The position numbers and the translations under genes were made by a program. From Geomicrobium halophilum (GTDB taxonomy: Bacteria; Bacillota; Bacilli; Bacillales; Marinococcaceae), in contig NZ_JACHHJ010000004.1 of assembly GCF_014207655.1 (NCBI RefSeq), positions 310,001 to 374,000 of the forward strand: a stretch of DNA of 64,000 bases, in the 5' to 3' direction. Shown piece by piece: positions 17,103-25,836 of this stretch. Numbering within the stretch: the first letter of the stretch is position 1; each line of letters opens with the position of its first letter. The notes under the pieces were generated by a model that was not told the DNA's origin, did no database searches, and saw nothing but the letters and a program-made list of their open reading frames with translations.

Positions 17103-17251
17103 TTCGGGGCTTCTTACCTCCTTTTCGGCGGGCATATTCAATATTTCGGCGCAATCCTTCGTTTTTCGGCGGATGCAACAGAGAATTCAGCGCTCGGCAC
17201 GATTATTCGGCGCGAAGGCTATGGAATTCGGCGAAAGTGTTTTCACAGGCG
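17103..17251 (+). repeat. Periodic TTCGGCG array B, 7-8 units
   Basis: In the 359-bp gap between mgtE and the next gene, TTCGGCG-like cores start at 17103 (TTCGGGG), 17124, 17145, 17165, 17186 (TTCAGCG), 17206 and 17227, with a degenerate one near 17245. Spacings are 21, 21, 20, 21, 20 and 21 bp. The bases between cores are not conserved within the array. Two open frames cross the array but have no ribosome site and reflect the near-21 period. Confidence 0.75.
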
Positions 17252-17373
17252 CACATATTTTTGGGATAAGCCCCGTGCCGTTAGCTCATAGGGGAGTAAC
17301 GCCTATACCAGCTGCTGAATAAAGTGATATGAACTTTACTCATCTCATAGACGTGTTGAAAGGAGATCACTTT

Positions 17374-17763
17374 ATGTCTCAGTATTTTGGCCGTGTCAAC
17401 CGTCAACAGAACGGGCCGTTCGGTGGGTTTCTAGGTGGATGGTTTAGTCCTCCTGGGCCGCCGCCAACAGGTGGAGGACCCGGTTCATCACCACAAACCA
17501 GCCCTCCGACTGCTTCACCCCCTGGATTTATTCCACCTAGGCCGCCTGAAACCCAACAAATTGGGACCTTTGCTGTTGACCCAGGGGCAATTAGAGGTTG
17601 TTTATTTCGCTTCACGTATGTCTGGTTAACGAATCAACAACAATTTTGGTTCTACCCAATTTTTGTCGGTCGAACATCAGTCGCAGGCTTTCGATGGACT
17701 GGATTTTCCTGGGTTTATTTTGGCATTGATACGGGACTTATTGATGCATTTCAGTGCTATTAG
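17374..17763 (+). CDS. Pro/Gly-rich small protein with aromatic C-terminal domain, unknown function
   Basis: A 129-residue protein starting MSQYFGRVNRQQ after AAAGGAGATCAC. The frame is open 15 codons further upstream but without a ribosome site. Residues 12-65 form a low-complexity Gly/Pro region (GGWFSPPGPPPTGGG and similar). The C-terminal 60 residues are rich in aromatics (FRFTYVWLTNQQQFWFYP, then WVYFGIDTGLIDAFQCY). I recall similar Pro-rich proteins with a YxWL...FWFYP ending in other Bacillales, without a known role. There is no signal peptide. A strong terminator follows, so it is a single-gene unit. Confidence 0.65.
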   Translation: MSQYFGRVNRQQNGPFGGFLGGWFSPPGPPPTGGGPGSSPQTSPPTASPPGFIPPRPPETQQIGTFAVDPGAIRGCLFRFTYVWLTNQQQFWFYPIFVGRTSVAGFRWTGFSWVYFGIDTGLIDAFQCY

Positions 17764-17803
17764 AAACCTCCACTATTACATTACTACGTTTTGTACGGTA
17801 ACC

Positions 17804-17844
17804 CGAACCATGGATCCTTTAAAAATTCCATGGTTCGTTTTTTT
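17804..17844 (+). terminator. Rho-independent terminator
   Basis: Perfect 11-bp stem CGAACCATGGA / TCCATGGTTCG (17804-17814 and 17827-17837) followed by seven T residues, 40 bp after the Pro/Gly-rich gene. Confidence 0.9.
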
Positions 17845-17965
17845 GTGTTGATGGTTTACAAGTCCCGAATTCACCTCAAATCATCGATGATCAGGTGTTT
17901 TATGATTGGGTTTCCCTCCCTAGGAATAATATTTTATTTATTGGCAAATGGTAACTCTATAGATG

Positions 17966-18360
17966 CTTCAAGAGGGTGTTCAAAAAGTCCGGGAAAACCT
18001 CCTCGAAAAAGAAAATCACTTTTTCATCATGCGAGGATAAATCGAGGAAGAGGATTCTAGAGCCGTCGAATTTTTGCGTCAGCTTGCGGGGTAAAGGCGA
18101 CCAACGTTTTCACATTCAGTGACAACGCTGGCACTAGCGCCTCCGGCGCGTCACACGTACTAAAAATGTACCCTCGGAAAAGAAACCCCTTTTCCTTTGT
18201 GAGAAGTGAATGCTTTCGTGGTACAAGCAGGATGCTCGAGACGGGCTTCCTTGCACTCCAAAGCATAAGAAAATTTAGAGTCGTCATTTTGGCGATAAGC
18301 GAACATTTTCTAAAACTTCTCGGCTCTTTTTGTCCTCCTTTTTGAACACACACTTCAAGA
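17966..18360. mobile_element. MITE-like element, 379 bp, with 8-bp target duplication
   Basis: The direct repeat CTTCAAGA occurs at 17966-17973 and 18353-18360. Between them, 17974-18352 starts GGGTGTTCAAAAAG and ends with CTTTTTGAACACACA. The ends share a 12-bp perfect inverted repeat (GTGTTCAAAAAG). The interior has no credible transposase; a 98-codon minus-strand frame is non-homologous filler. This is the form of a non-autonomous IS derivative. It lies at the ribosome site of the germination operon's first gene. The parent IS family is not identifiable from the ends alone. The rest of the 17764-18373 gap holds only the terminator above. Confidence 0.75.
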
Positions 18361-18373
18361 AGGTGAACGCCGT

Positions 18374-19867
18374 ATGTTTAAGAGGTTTGAAAAGAAGAAG
18401 ATCAACCACGGGAAGAAAGGATCCTTGCAGAATCTCCTTGAAGCCTGTCAACAATCCACGGACTTTATGTCCTTTCGGGTATCTGATCGAAGCCCATTTT
18501 GTCTTCATTACGTAGAGCCCTTGGTGGAAGAACACCTCGTCCATGATGAAGTGCTTACTCACACGAAGAAAAAAGAGATGAGGACACTCGTAGATCTCAA
18601 ACGGACGATTCCCATTGAAAAAGCCAAAATCATAAGTAATGTTACGGATATCGAAGATGACTTAATGCGCGGCCACATCATCATTCAAGTGAAAGGCCAA
18701 GATCAAGAAGTTCTCAGTCTTCCTGCTGAGAAGAATGAGCAACGGTCGGTGGATATCCCTGAAAATGAATTCACCGTTTCCGGCCCCAAGGAAGCCTTTA
18801 TTGAGTCGCTTGATGTCAACCTGAACCTGATTCGCAAACGCCTCCCTATTTCTGAGCTAGTTATCGAGGAAACCAAAGTCGGACGCTTAAGTCAAAGCAG
18901 GGTGGCCATTCTGTATATTGAAGGTATCACCGACCCACAACTCGTGCAAACGTTGAGGCAGCGTATTCACGATGCAGACTACGATGAAATCGTTGATAGT
19001 TCTCAGGTTGTTCAATTAATCACGGACAACCCAAATTCCCAGTTTCCGCAATTATTGAGCACCGAACGACCTGAGAGGGTAACATCAGGCTTAGCAGAAG
19101 GAAAAGTCGCGTTTACTGTGGATGGCTCCCCCCAAACGGTGGTTGGTCCGTCCAACTTCATGACATTCTTTTCATCCCCTGAGGAACACTACTTTCTCTG
19201 GCCCATAAGCATGGCGATTCGGCTCATTCGGATCGTTGCGCTGTTGTTCTCTGTCCATGCCACAGCCTTTTATGTGGCTATAACTTCATTCCATCATGAA
19301 TTAGTTCCAGATCCGTTGTTAGAAACGATGGTGGCTTCCAGATCGGAAGTTCCGTATCCCTCGATTGTCGAAGTAATAATCTTAGAAATCACCGTCGAAC
19401 TCCTCCGAGAAGCCGGGGCCAGACTTCCAAGCCGTATCGGGCAAACGATTGGGATTGTCGGAGGTATTGTCATCGGAACTGCCGTCGTTGAAGCCTCTCT
19501 AGCCAGCAGTATACTGTTAATTACGATTGGAATTACGGCACTTGCCTCTTTTACAACACCTGTCTATTCCATGGGGAATACGATTCGTTTGATCCGTTTT
19601 CCCTTTATCGTGTTTGCCCAGTGGCTTGGTTTATTTGGGATCGCTGCCTGTTCGGTCATTTACCTCCATCATTTATTTACGCTGACCTCGTTAGGCCATC
19701 CTTACCTGGCCCCCCTCTATCCGTTACGGGTCAGCGGCTTAAAAGATACGATCGCCAAGTTCCCGATTCAAAAACTACAAAGAAGACCGGGCGTGCTTCG
19801 ACCGCAAAAAACGAAGCGATTTGATGTCAAAGCCAAGAAACATCCCCCAAGGGATATCGAGGAATAA
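18374..19867 (+). CDS. GerA-family spore germination protein, A subunit
   Basis: A 497-residue A subunit of a germinant receptor in the spore inner membrane. The N-terminal soluble domain (about 1-265) includes VSDRSPFCLHYVEPLVEEHLV and the DLKRTI-type linker. The membrane domain follows, with the conserved FHHELVPDPLLETMVASR loop, REAGARLPSRIGQTIGIVG and a TTPVYSMGN segment. The C-terminal tail is basic. The start uses AAGGTGA, which abuts the MITE-like insertion. It is followed by the B and C genes, the classic gerA/gerB/gerC order. The germinant ligand cannot be predicted. Confidence 0.92.
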   Translation: MFKRFEKKKINHGKKGSLQNLLEACQQSTDFMSFRVSDRSPFCLHYVEPLVEEHLVHDEVLTHTKKKEMRTLVDLKRTIPIEKAKIISNVTDIEDDLMRGHIIIQVKGQDQEVLSLPAEKNEQRSVDIPENEFTVSGPKEAFIESLDVNLNLIRKRLPISELVIEETKVGRLSQSRVAILYIEGITDPQLVQTLRQRIHDADYDEIVDSSQVVQLITDNPNSQFPQLLSTERPERVTSGLAEGKVAFTVDGSPQTVVGPSNFMTFFSSPEEHYFLWPISMAIRLIRIVALLFSVHATAFYVAITSFHHELVPDPLLETMVASRSEVPYPSIVEVIILEITVELLREAGARLPSRIGQTIGIVGGIVIGTAVVEASLASSILLITIGITALASFTTPVYSMGNTIRLIRFPFIVFAQWLGLFGIAACSVIYLHHLFTLTSLGHPYLAPLYPLRVSGLKDTIAKFPIQKLQRRPGVLRPQKTKRFDVKAKKHPPRDIEE

Positions 19868-19872
19868 GGAGC

Positions 19873-20940
19873 ATGGGTATGCAAGCAAGATCAATGTTGA
19901 CGAAACAGCTCTCCCCATTTTTTGCGTTTTTTGTCGTGACCGTGATGCAAATCGGCGTGGGTATTTTCACATTTCAACGAACCATCGTCTCGATTGTCGG
20001 CCATGATGGCTGGATAGCCATTATTCTCTCGGCATTGATGGTTCATGTCGTTATTTGGATCTTGTACAAGATGCTAAACCAGTACCAAACCATTGTCGAT
20101 GTTCAAAAAGGAGTATTTGGAAAAGGGCTGGGGACATTTGTCAGCCTTTATTGGATCTTGTATTACAGTTTATTCGTACTTACACTCCTTATTGGCTATA
20201 CAGAAATTCTTCGCACCTGGCTCTTTCCTGAAGTCGCAAACGGGGTACTTTTCTTTGTACTCCTGTTCCTGGCCTATTTATTCACGATGTCAGGCCTTCG
20301 TACGATCGTTGGGATAAGCGTACTGGCGGTTCTTATGGGGCTCCCAATCTTTTTTCTTAGCCGCTTTCCTTATGGACAAATGCAATTTAGGAGTTTGTTT
20401 CCGGTCTGGGATCATTCTTTCCTGGACCTATGGTCGGCTATAGGATTGATGACGTTTCAATATTTAGGATTTGAGATCTTGTTAATGGCTTATCCCTTTA
20501 TCAGAGAAGCCCCGCGCTCCCATAAATGGGCGCAACTCGGGGTGACCTTCAGTATGATTACATATTTGATTGGTTTTATCCTCCCCGTTCTTTATTTTCA
20601 TGAAAACCATCTAGCCGTCATTACATGGCCAACCCTGTCTTTTTGGAGGATGGAATATTTCGGAATGTCCATATGGATTATCCTCCTACTGCCGAATATG
20701 GCTCTAGGGCTGTGGGCTGCAAGTCGTGTTGCTAAACAGACGCTCAAAATCTCCCAACGCCATGCGGTATGGGGGCTATCACCTCTGATTTTCGGGTGTG
20801 CATTCTTATTTACCGACCAGTGGGAGATCGAAGCCATTTCATCCTTTACGTCAAGTTTGGGATTTTTTACGATTTTCGTCTATCTTCCCCTCTTATTTCT
20901 CATCCAAACGATGATTACTAAAAGGAGGCGCCGTCAATGA
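19873..20940 (+). CDS. GerB-family spore germination permease, B subunit
   Basis: A 355-residue membrane protein with about 10 hydrophobic segments, of the amino-acid-permease-like GerB (spore permease) family. The typical opening QLSPFFAFFVVTVMQIGVGIF is present, and the mid-protein segment FQYLGFEILLMAYPFI corresponds to the conserved region of this family. It starts 5 bp after the A subunit stop and overlaps the C subunit start by 4 nt (ATGA). The B subunit is thought to bind the germinant. Its assignment is supported by both sequence and gene order. Confidence 0.92.
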   Translation: MGMQARSMLTKQLSPFFAFFVVTVMQIGVGIFTFQRTIVSIVGHDGWIAIILSALMVHVVIWILYKMLNQYQTIVDVQKGVFGKGLGTFVSLYWILYYSLFVLTLLIGYTEILRTWLFPEVANGVLFFVLLFLAYLFTMSGLRTIVGISVLAVLMGLPIFFLSRFPYGQMQFRSLFPVWDHSFLDLWSAIGLMTFQYLGFEILLMAYPFIREAPRSHKWAQLGVTFSMITYLIGFILPVLYFHENHLAVITWPTLSFWRMEYFGMSIWIILLLPNMALGLWAASRVAKQTLKISQRHAVWGLSPLIFGCAFLFTDQWEIEAISSFTSSLGFFTIFVYLPLLFLIQTMITKRRRRQ

Positions 20941-22025
20941 ACAGGGCCATGCGTATGATCACTTTCCTTTCTCTTCTCCTTGTTTTTACCGGCTGCAGTG
21001 CTCAGCCACAGCTGATTGAGGATATCCAGTTTATACAGGCGATGGGGTATGACCTTATAGATGGAGAGACACAAGCCACCGGTGTCACCACCATCTATAT
21101 GCCTGCCGAGGATGCTTCCCCTGAAAACGCAACTCTGAACGTTCCAAGAGATGACCTTGAAGATCTCTATTCTAAATTTCAAGCAAAATCGTCCCGATAC
21201 ATGGACACGAGTCGGAGCCGTGTGCATTTATTTCATGAAGAGTTGGCAGCCGAAGAAGGGGTCTTTCCCATTTTTGACACGATTCAACGAAACCCCATGA
21301 TTGAACAAGATATGAAGGTTGCTGTCACCAAGGGAACCACGAAGGAGATCCTAGAGGGGGATTATCCGTTAGCATCGACGGTCTACAGATATTTACTGGA
21401 TTTGATCGAACTTAACAAGGATGAGCAGATCCCTCAAGCGAATTTCCATGACTTTCTGTACCTTTACTATGCGGAGGGGGCCGACCCTCATTTGCCTCTT
21501 TTGAAGAAACAAGGTGACCATGTGGTGATCATCGGGACTGCCCTATTCAAGGGAGACAAGTATATCGAGGAGATGGACTTAGAGCAGGCCCATATATTTA
21601 GGATGCTCATTGAAGATACCGAGGAAGGGACGGTCAATATCGACCTTAACGAGGATAAGAGTGTCGGTTTTCATCACCTCTCCACCTATCCGGATTGGAC
21701 GATCAAACAAGAGAACGATGGCATCCACGTTCAAGTGGACGTCGAAATCGAAGGCGTTCTTCGAGAAACACAAAATATCGATGTCTCCCAAACGGAAAAC
21801 ATTCAACAACTGGAAACGATCGCTGCCCAACAGCTTCAGACCGAACTGGAAGAGATCATCCACTTTTTACAAGAGAACGAAATTGACACCATCGGCATCG
21901 GCGAACGAGTGGGACAGAACGTAAGGGGACTCGACATCCAGCAGTGGGAAGAAGAGGAGTATACGGATTTAGATGTTGAGGTAAATGTAGATTTCACGAT
22001 TGAAAATACAGGGGCCGTTGAATAG
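20937..22025 (+). CDS. GerC-family spore germination lipoprotein, C subunit
   Basis: A 362-residue lipoprotein. The signal peptide ends in FTGCSAQ, with the lipidated Cys near residue 20. The family-typical opening DIQFIQAMGYDLID follows and replaces the usual VxxxGID. The mid region has SRSRVHLFHEELAAEEGVF, the conserved contact segment of GerC proteins, and the C-terminal domain is the usual alpha/beta part. It overlaps the B gene by four bases. It completes a standard three-subunit Ger receptor, after which the strand changes. Confidence 0.92.
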   Translation: MNRAMRMITFLSLLLVFTGCSAQPQLIEDIQFIQAMGYDLIDGETQATGVTTIYMPAEDASPENATLNVPRDDLEDLYSKFQAKSSRYMDTSRSRVHLFHEELAAEEGVFPIFDTIQRNPMIEQDMKVAVTKGTTKEILEGDYPLASTVYRYLLDLIELNKDEQIPQANFHDFLYLYYAEGADPHLPLLKKQGDHVVIIGTALFKGDKYIEEMDLEQAHIFRMLIEDTEEGTVNIDLNEDKSVGFHHLSTYPDWTIKQENDGIHVQVDVEIEGVLRETQNIDVSQTENIQQLETIAAQQLQTELEEIIHFLQENEIDTIGIGERVGQNVRGLDIQQWEEEEYTDLDVEVNVDFTIENTGAVE

Positions 22026-22071
22026 CAAACCCTCCTGATTAGAAAAAGATGTAGATGGAGCTTCTCGTAAG

Positions 22072-22986
22072 TTACGTTTTGTTAGGGGCCCATGTTGGAC
22101 CCTGATCTGCAAACGTTTTTTTAACGAATTGCACCCATTCTTTAGCTGCGTGTGATTGGTAGCTATCTTTGCGCCAAATGATAGCTAGACTCCATAGAAT
22201 TTGTGGGTTCTCAATATCTATAACAGATGTACCCGAAAGGTCCGCTTCTGCAAAGACAGTTTCCGGCAAGAAGGTAATCCCAAGGTTTTCCTTTGCCATC
22301 TTTATAAGAAAATCCCATTGGGTACTTTCATTGATAATGTTGGGTTCGAAGCCCGCTTGAATACAGGCGTCCCGTACTCTGTCATAAAGAGAAAACCCTT
22401 TAAGGAACAGAAGAAAATGTTCATTTTTCAACTCTCGCATCTCCACACGCTCACGCTTTGCTAAAGCATGACTTGAAGACACTACGAGCTGAAGTTTCTT
22501 CTCAACGATGGGAAGAACTTCAAACTGCTCATGGTCAACAGGCAAAATCCCCACCCCCACATCAATGTTTCCTTCTAAAAGAGACTGTTCCATCACCTTC
22601 GCCCCTTCTTCGACAATATGCATGTCCACTTCAGGATAACGCTTGATAAAGTCCGCAATAACGTTAGGAAAAAAACTAGAACCTATAACCGGAGGGAGAC
22701 CAAAATGAAAACTCCCCTTTTTTCTTAATCTTATATCGTTTGCCGCTTTCTGCATATCTTCCACCTCCCGCATTACCTTATGGGCATGCGTTCGCATCAT
22801 TTCCCCTTCCTCTGTCACCTGCAAATGACGCGTCGAGCGATCGAACAAGCGGATGCCTAATTCTTCCTCAAGCTGATGGATCACTTTGCTAAGTGTTGGC
22901 TGAGAAATGTGCAGCGTTTCACTTGCCTTCGAAAAACTTTTCTGTTTATACACTTCTAAAAAAAAGCGCAATTGTTTGATCTCCAT
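22072..22986 (-). CDS. LysR-family transcriptional regulator
   Basis: A 304-residue LysR regulator. The winged helix-turn-helix is at residues 1-60 (MEIKQLRFFLEVYKQKSF, SETLHISQPTLSKVI, LFDRSTRHL), and a substrate-binding domain of the CynR/CysB type follows. The start at 22986, after AGGTGGG, is better than the frame's ATG at 23004. It is divergent from scoA-scoB-thiolase-atoE, which makes it the likely activator of that operon with a short-chain acid or CoA metabolite as inducer. The effector is inference. Confidence 0.88.
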   Translation of the reverse strand: MEIKQLRFFLEVYKQKSFSKASETLHISQPTLSKVIHQLEEELGIRLFDRSTRHLQVTEEGEMMRTHAHKVMREVEDMQKAANDIRLRKKGSFHFGLPPVIGSSFFPNVIADFIKRYPEVDMHIVEEGAKVMEQSLLEGNIDVGVGILPVDHEQFEVLPIVEKKLQLVVSSSHALAKRERVEMRELKNEHFLLFLKGFSLYDRVRDACIQAGFEPNIINESTQWDFLIKMAKENLGITFLPETVFAEADLSGTSVIDIENPQILWSLAIIWRKDSYQSHAAKEWVQFVKKTFADQGPTWAPNKT

Positions 22987-23042
22987 GATGACCCACCTAT
23001 TCAATTAAAGAATACATTTATTATATTTATCTATTTTACTAA

Positions 23043-23056
23043 TGAAAGCGTTTTTA
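23043..23056 (+). promoter_or_regulatory. Candidate cre site upstream of scoA
   Basis: TGAAAGCGTTTTTA matches the CcpA consensus TGWAANCGNTNWCA at all but the penultimate position. It lies in the 163-bp divergent region between lysR and scoA, where carbon catabolite control of acetoacetate use would make sense. Confidence 0.35.
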
Positions 23057-23149
23057 GTACAGTGAATGATATACCAATTGTAAGCGAACAAAAGATGTTG
23101 CCTGACTTCTTGTGCAATATCAATTTTCATAAAAAGGAGCTTATCACCA

Positions 23150-23845
23150 ATGACGAAAGTGAGAACATCGTTTGAAGATAGCCTCAGTAACATCAAAGAC
23201 GGTGACACCGTAATCGTAGGGGGATTTGGCCTTTGCGGAATCCCAGAGAATGCTATCCTGGCGCTGGCAGAGCAAGGAACCAAGGATCTTACCATTGTCA
23301 GCAATAACTGCGGACTTGCGGATTGGGGCTTGGGACTTTTACTGCAAAACCACCAAATCAGTAAGATGATTGCTTCTTACGTAGGTGAGAATAAAGTATT
23401 TGAAGAGCAATATTTAAATGGAGAACTGGAAGTCGAATTAGTCCCGCAAGGAACACTTGCCGAGCGGATACGTGCAGGTGGGGCCGGCATTCGCGGCTTT
23501 TATACGCCCACAGGTGTAGGCACCCCTATCGCAGAAGGAAAAGAGCACAAGGATTTTAACGGAACCACTTGTATATTAGAAGAAGCGATTACAGGGGACG
23601 TATCACTCGTGAAAGCTTGGCATGGCGATTCCTACGGCAACCTTGTTTATCGAAAAACATCCCGCAACTTTAACCCGCTAGCTGCCACTGCCGGCAAGCA
23701 TACCATAGCCGAAGTTGAAGAGCTAGTCGACATCGGGCGATTAGACCCTGATACCATTCATACACCGAGTCTTTATGTTCAGGATCTATTGCAAGGCGAA
23801 ACGTACGAAAAAAGAATTGAAAAACGAACCGTCCGTGAAGCGTAA
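23150..23845 (+). CDS. scoA: 3-oxoacid (succinyl-CoA:acetoacetate) CoA-transferase subunit A
   Basis: A 231-residue alpha subunit. The CoA-transferase family I signature [14 protein letters not shown] is at about residues 24-37. [15 protein letters not shown], the [20 protein letters not shown] segment and [18 protein letters not shown] are typical of SCOT A. It transfers CoA from succinyl-CoA or acetyl-CoA to acetoacetate. It is the first gene of a four-gene operon, with AAAAGGAGC before the start. Confidence 0.93.
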   Translation: MTKVRTSFEDSLSNIKDGDTVIVGGFGLCGIPENAILALAEQGTKDLTIVSNNCGLADWGLGLLLQNHQISKMIASYVGENKVFEEQYLNGELEVELVPQGTLAERIRAGGAGIRGFYTPTGVGTPIAEGKEHKDFNGTTCILEEAITGDVSLVKAWHGDSYGNLVYRKTSRNFNPLAATAGKHTIAEVEELVDIGRLDPDTIHTPSLYVQDLLQGETYEKRIEKRTVREA

Positions 23846-23872
23846 TTCAACACAACGAGGAGGAATGGAACC

Positions 23873-24541
23873 ATGAGCAACGATCGTGAAATCATTATCA
23901 ATCGTGCCGTTCAAGAAATCGAAGAAGAAATGACCGTAAATCTAGGGATCGGCATGCCGACCATGATTGCGGATAAGATCCCGGCATCCAAACACGTTTT
24001 TCTCCACTCTGAAAATGGGATGTTGGGGATTGGTCCCTACCCGATTTCAGGCGAAGAAGATCCTGATTTGATCAATGCCGGCAAGGAAACCGTTACGGCG
24101 AAGACTGGGGCCTCATTTTTCGATAATGCTGAGTCTTTTGCCATGATTCGAGGAGGACACATTGACCTTGCCATTCTTGGCGGGATGGAAGTATCTGAGA
24201 AAGGGGATCTAGCCAACTGGATGATCCCAGGGAAAATGGTCAAAGGCATGGGAGGTGCGATGGATATCGTCCAAGGGGCGCAAAAAGTCGTGATTATCAT
24301 GAATCATGTCAATAAGCACGGAGAATCTAAAATTCGTACCGCCTGCGAATTGCCATTAACGGGAGAGAAGGTGGTGGATCGTTTGATTACTGACATGGCT
24401 GTGTTTGATTTTACAGAAAAAGGCATGGTTCTCACGGAAATCTTAGAGGGTTATGATCTTGCCAGTATTCAAGAAAAGACAGAAGCTACGTTTACCGTCG
24501 ATGAAAAGCTCCTTGAGAAGGAGGGCTCCTTTTCATGGTAG
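23873..24541 (+). CDS. scoB: 3-oxoacid CoA-transferase subunit B
   Basis: A 222-residue beta subunit. The catalytic Glu lies in the conserved [14 protein letters not shown] (about residues 45-58). NLGIGMPTM and [15 protein letters not shown] are also family landmarks. It starts 27 bp after scoA behind an AGGAGG, and overlaps the thiolase gene by 7 nt. Together with the A subunit it activates acetoacetate to acetoacetyl-CoA, which the next gene splits. Confidence 0.93.
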   Translation: MSNDREIIINRAVQEIEEEMTVNLGIGMPTMIADKIPASKHVFLHSENGMLGIGPYPISGEEDPDLINAGKETVTAKTGASFFDNAESFAMIRGGHIDLAILGGMEVSEKGDLANWMIPGKMVKGMGGAMDIVQGAQKVVIIMNHVNKHGESKIRTACELPLTGEKVVDRLITDMAVFDFTEKGMVLTEILEGYDLASIQEKTEATFTVDEKLLEKEGSFSW

Positions 24542-25716
24542 AGCATGTTGTGTTAACGGGAGCCGTTCGAACACCGATTGGAAGTTTTCGCGGAGCTTTT
24601 CAAAATGTATCCGCCCTTGATCTTGGTACGGCTGCGATTCGTTCCGCGCTTGAAAGGGCTGGCATAGGTCCCGAACAAGTGGATGAAGTCATTATGGGAA
24701 ATGTTCTCCAAGCAGGATTAGGGCAAAATCCAGCGCGGACGGCTGCGATGAATGCTGGCCTTCCAGAAACAGTGCCTGCAATGACCATTAACAAAGTATG
24801 CGGATCGGGGCTGAAAGCTGTTCACCTTGCCACTCAAGCTATCCAAACCGGTGATGCTGATATTGTCCTCGCCGGCGGCATGGAAAATATGAGCCAAGCT
24901 CCCTATTTGAATATGCATGCCCGAGAAGGGGCTGGAATGGGCGATCAGAAACTGATCGACAGCATGATTCATGACGGGCTCTCATGTGCATGGGAAAATA
25001 CTCATATGGGAGTCACGGCTGAGAACGTGAATGAGCAATATGGCTTTTCACGAAAAGAACAAGACGAATTTGCTGCCTGGAGCCAACAAAAGGCATCCCA
25101 TGCCCAAGAGAATGGACGGTTTGCTGAAGAAATCACCCCCGTCCAAGTACCCCAGAGAAAAGGAGAAGCTATCACTGTCAACGAAGATGAACACATTCGC
25201 GGCAGTACCACCGTCGAAAAACTAAGCAAGCTGAAACCAGCGTTTCGTAAAGAAGGAAGCGTAACGGCTGGTAATGCTTCCGGAATCAATGATGGCGCCT
25301 CCGCGATCATCGTCATGAGTGAACGAAAAGCAAAAGAACTGGGCATAACACCCCTGGCGCGCCTTCGTGCCAATGCCAGCGCTGCGGTACCACCAAGTAT
25401 CATGGGGATCGGTCCTGTGCCTGCAGTCAACCAAGCATTGGAAAAGGCTGGCATGTTGATTGAAGATGTAGATCTCCTGGAAGTGAACGAAGCCTTCGCA
25501 GCTCAATCTCTGGCCGTCCAGCATGACTTAAACCTCTCAAGCGACCGCCTGAATGTGAACGGGGGCGCCATTGCATTAGGCCACCCTATTGGAGCTAGCG
25601 GAACCCGTGTCCTTGTTACTTTGCTCCATGAAATGCAGCGCCAAAAAAGTACAACAGGCCTTGCCACCCTATGTATTGGTGGCGGACAAGGAGTAGCAAC
25701 CATACTAGAGAGGTAA
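24535..25716 (+). CDS. Acetyl-CoA C-acetyltransferase (thiolase)
   Basis: A 393-residue thiolase. The acyl-accepting Cys is in [14 protein letters not shown] (near residue 88), the catalytic His in [13 protein letters not shown] (near 348), and the second Cys in TLCIGGGQG (near 378). The first conserved motif is [11 protein letters not shown]. It cleaves acetoacetyl-CoA to two acetyl-CoA. The 7-nt overlap with scoB shows co-translation. Start ATG/GTG choice: the frame opens at 24535 (ATGGTAGAGCATG); the ATG is preceded by GGAGGGC. Confidence 0.93.
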   Translation: MVEHVVLTGAVRTPIGSFRGAFQNVSALDLGTAAIRSALERAGIGPEQVDEVIMGNVLQAGLGQNPARTAAMNAGLPETVPAMTINKVCGSGLKAVHLATQAIQTGDADIVLAGGMENMSQAPYLNMHAREGAGMGDQKLIDSMIHDGLSCAWENTHMGVTAENVNEQYGFSRKEQDEFAAWSQQKASHAQENGRFAEEITPVQVPQRKGEAITVNEDEHIRGSTTVEKLSKLKPAFRKEGSVTAGNASGINDGASAIIVMSERKAKELGITPLARLRANASAAVPPSIMGIGPVPAVNQALEKAGMLIEDVDLLEVNEAFAAQSLAVQHDLNLSSDRLNVNGGAIALGHPIGASGTRVLVTLLHEMQRQKSTTGLATLCIGGGQGVATILER

Positions 25717-25745
25717 AGTATTTTGTATTATAGTAAGATACCTGC

Positions 25746-25781
25746 ACCATACTGATGGAATTGATCTACCATCAGTATGGT
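25746..25781. terminator. Perfect 13-bp inverted repeat between thiolase and atoE
   Basis: ACCATACTGATGG (25746-25758) and its exact complement (25769-25781), with a 10-nt loop. Only a weak T-rich stretch (TTGTATTTTAC) follows. It may be a partial terminator or attenuator that lowers transporter expression relative to the enzymes. Confidence 0.6.
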
Positions 25782-25836
25782 ACTTGTATTTTACTGAATA
25801 TTTATAATCTATTCCTGTGGAAAAGGGAGGAGACTC

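Noticed and set aside
16962-17322. Two overlapping plus-strand frames downstream of mgtE
   Set aside because: They run through the periodic TTCGGCG array, whose period near 21 keeps the frame open; one begins within mgtE out of frame. No ribosome site at either start.
18057-18353. 98-codon minus-strand frame inside the MITE-like element
   Set aside because: Its ends coincide with the element's inverted repeats, it lacks a ribosome site and does not resemble a transposase.
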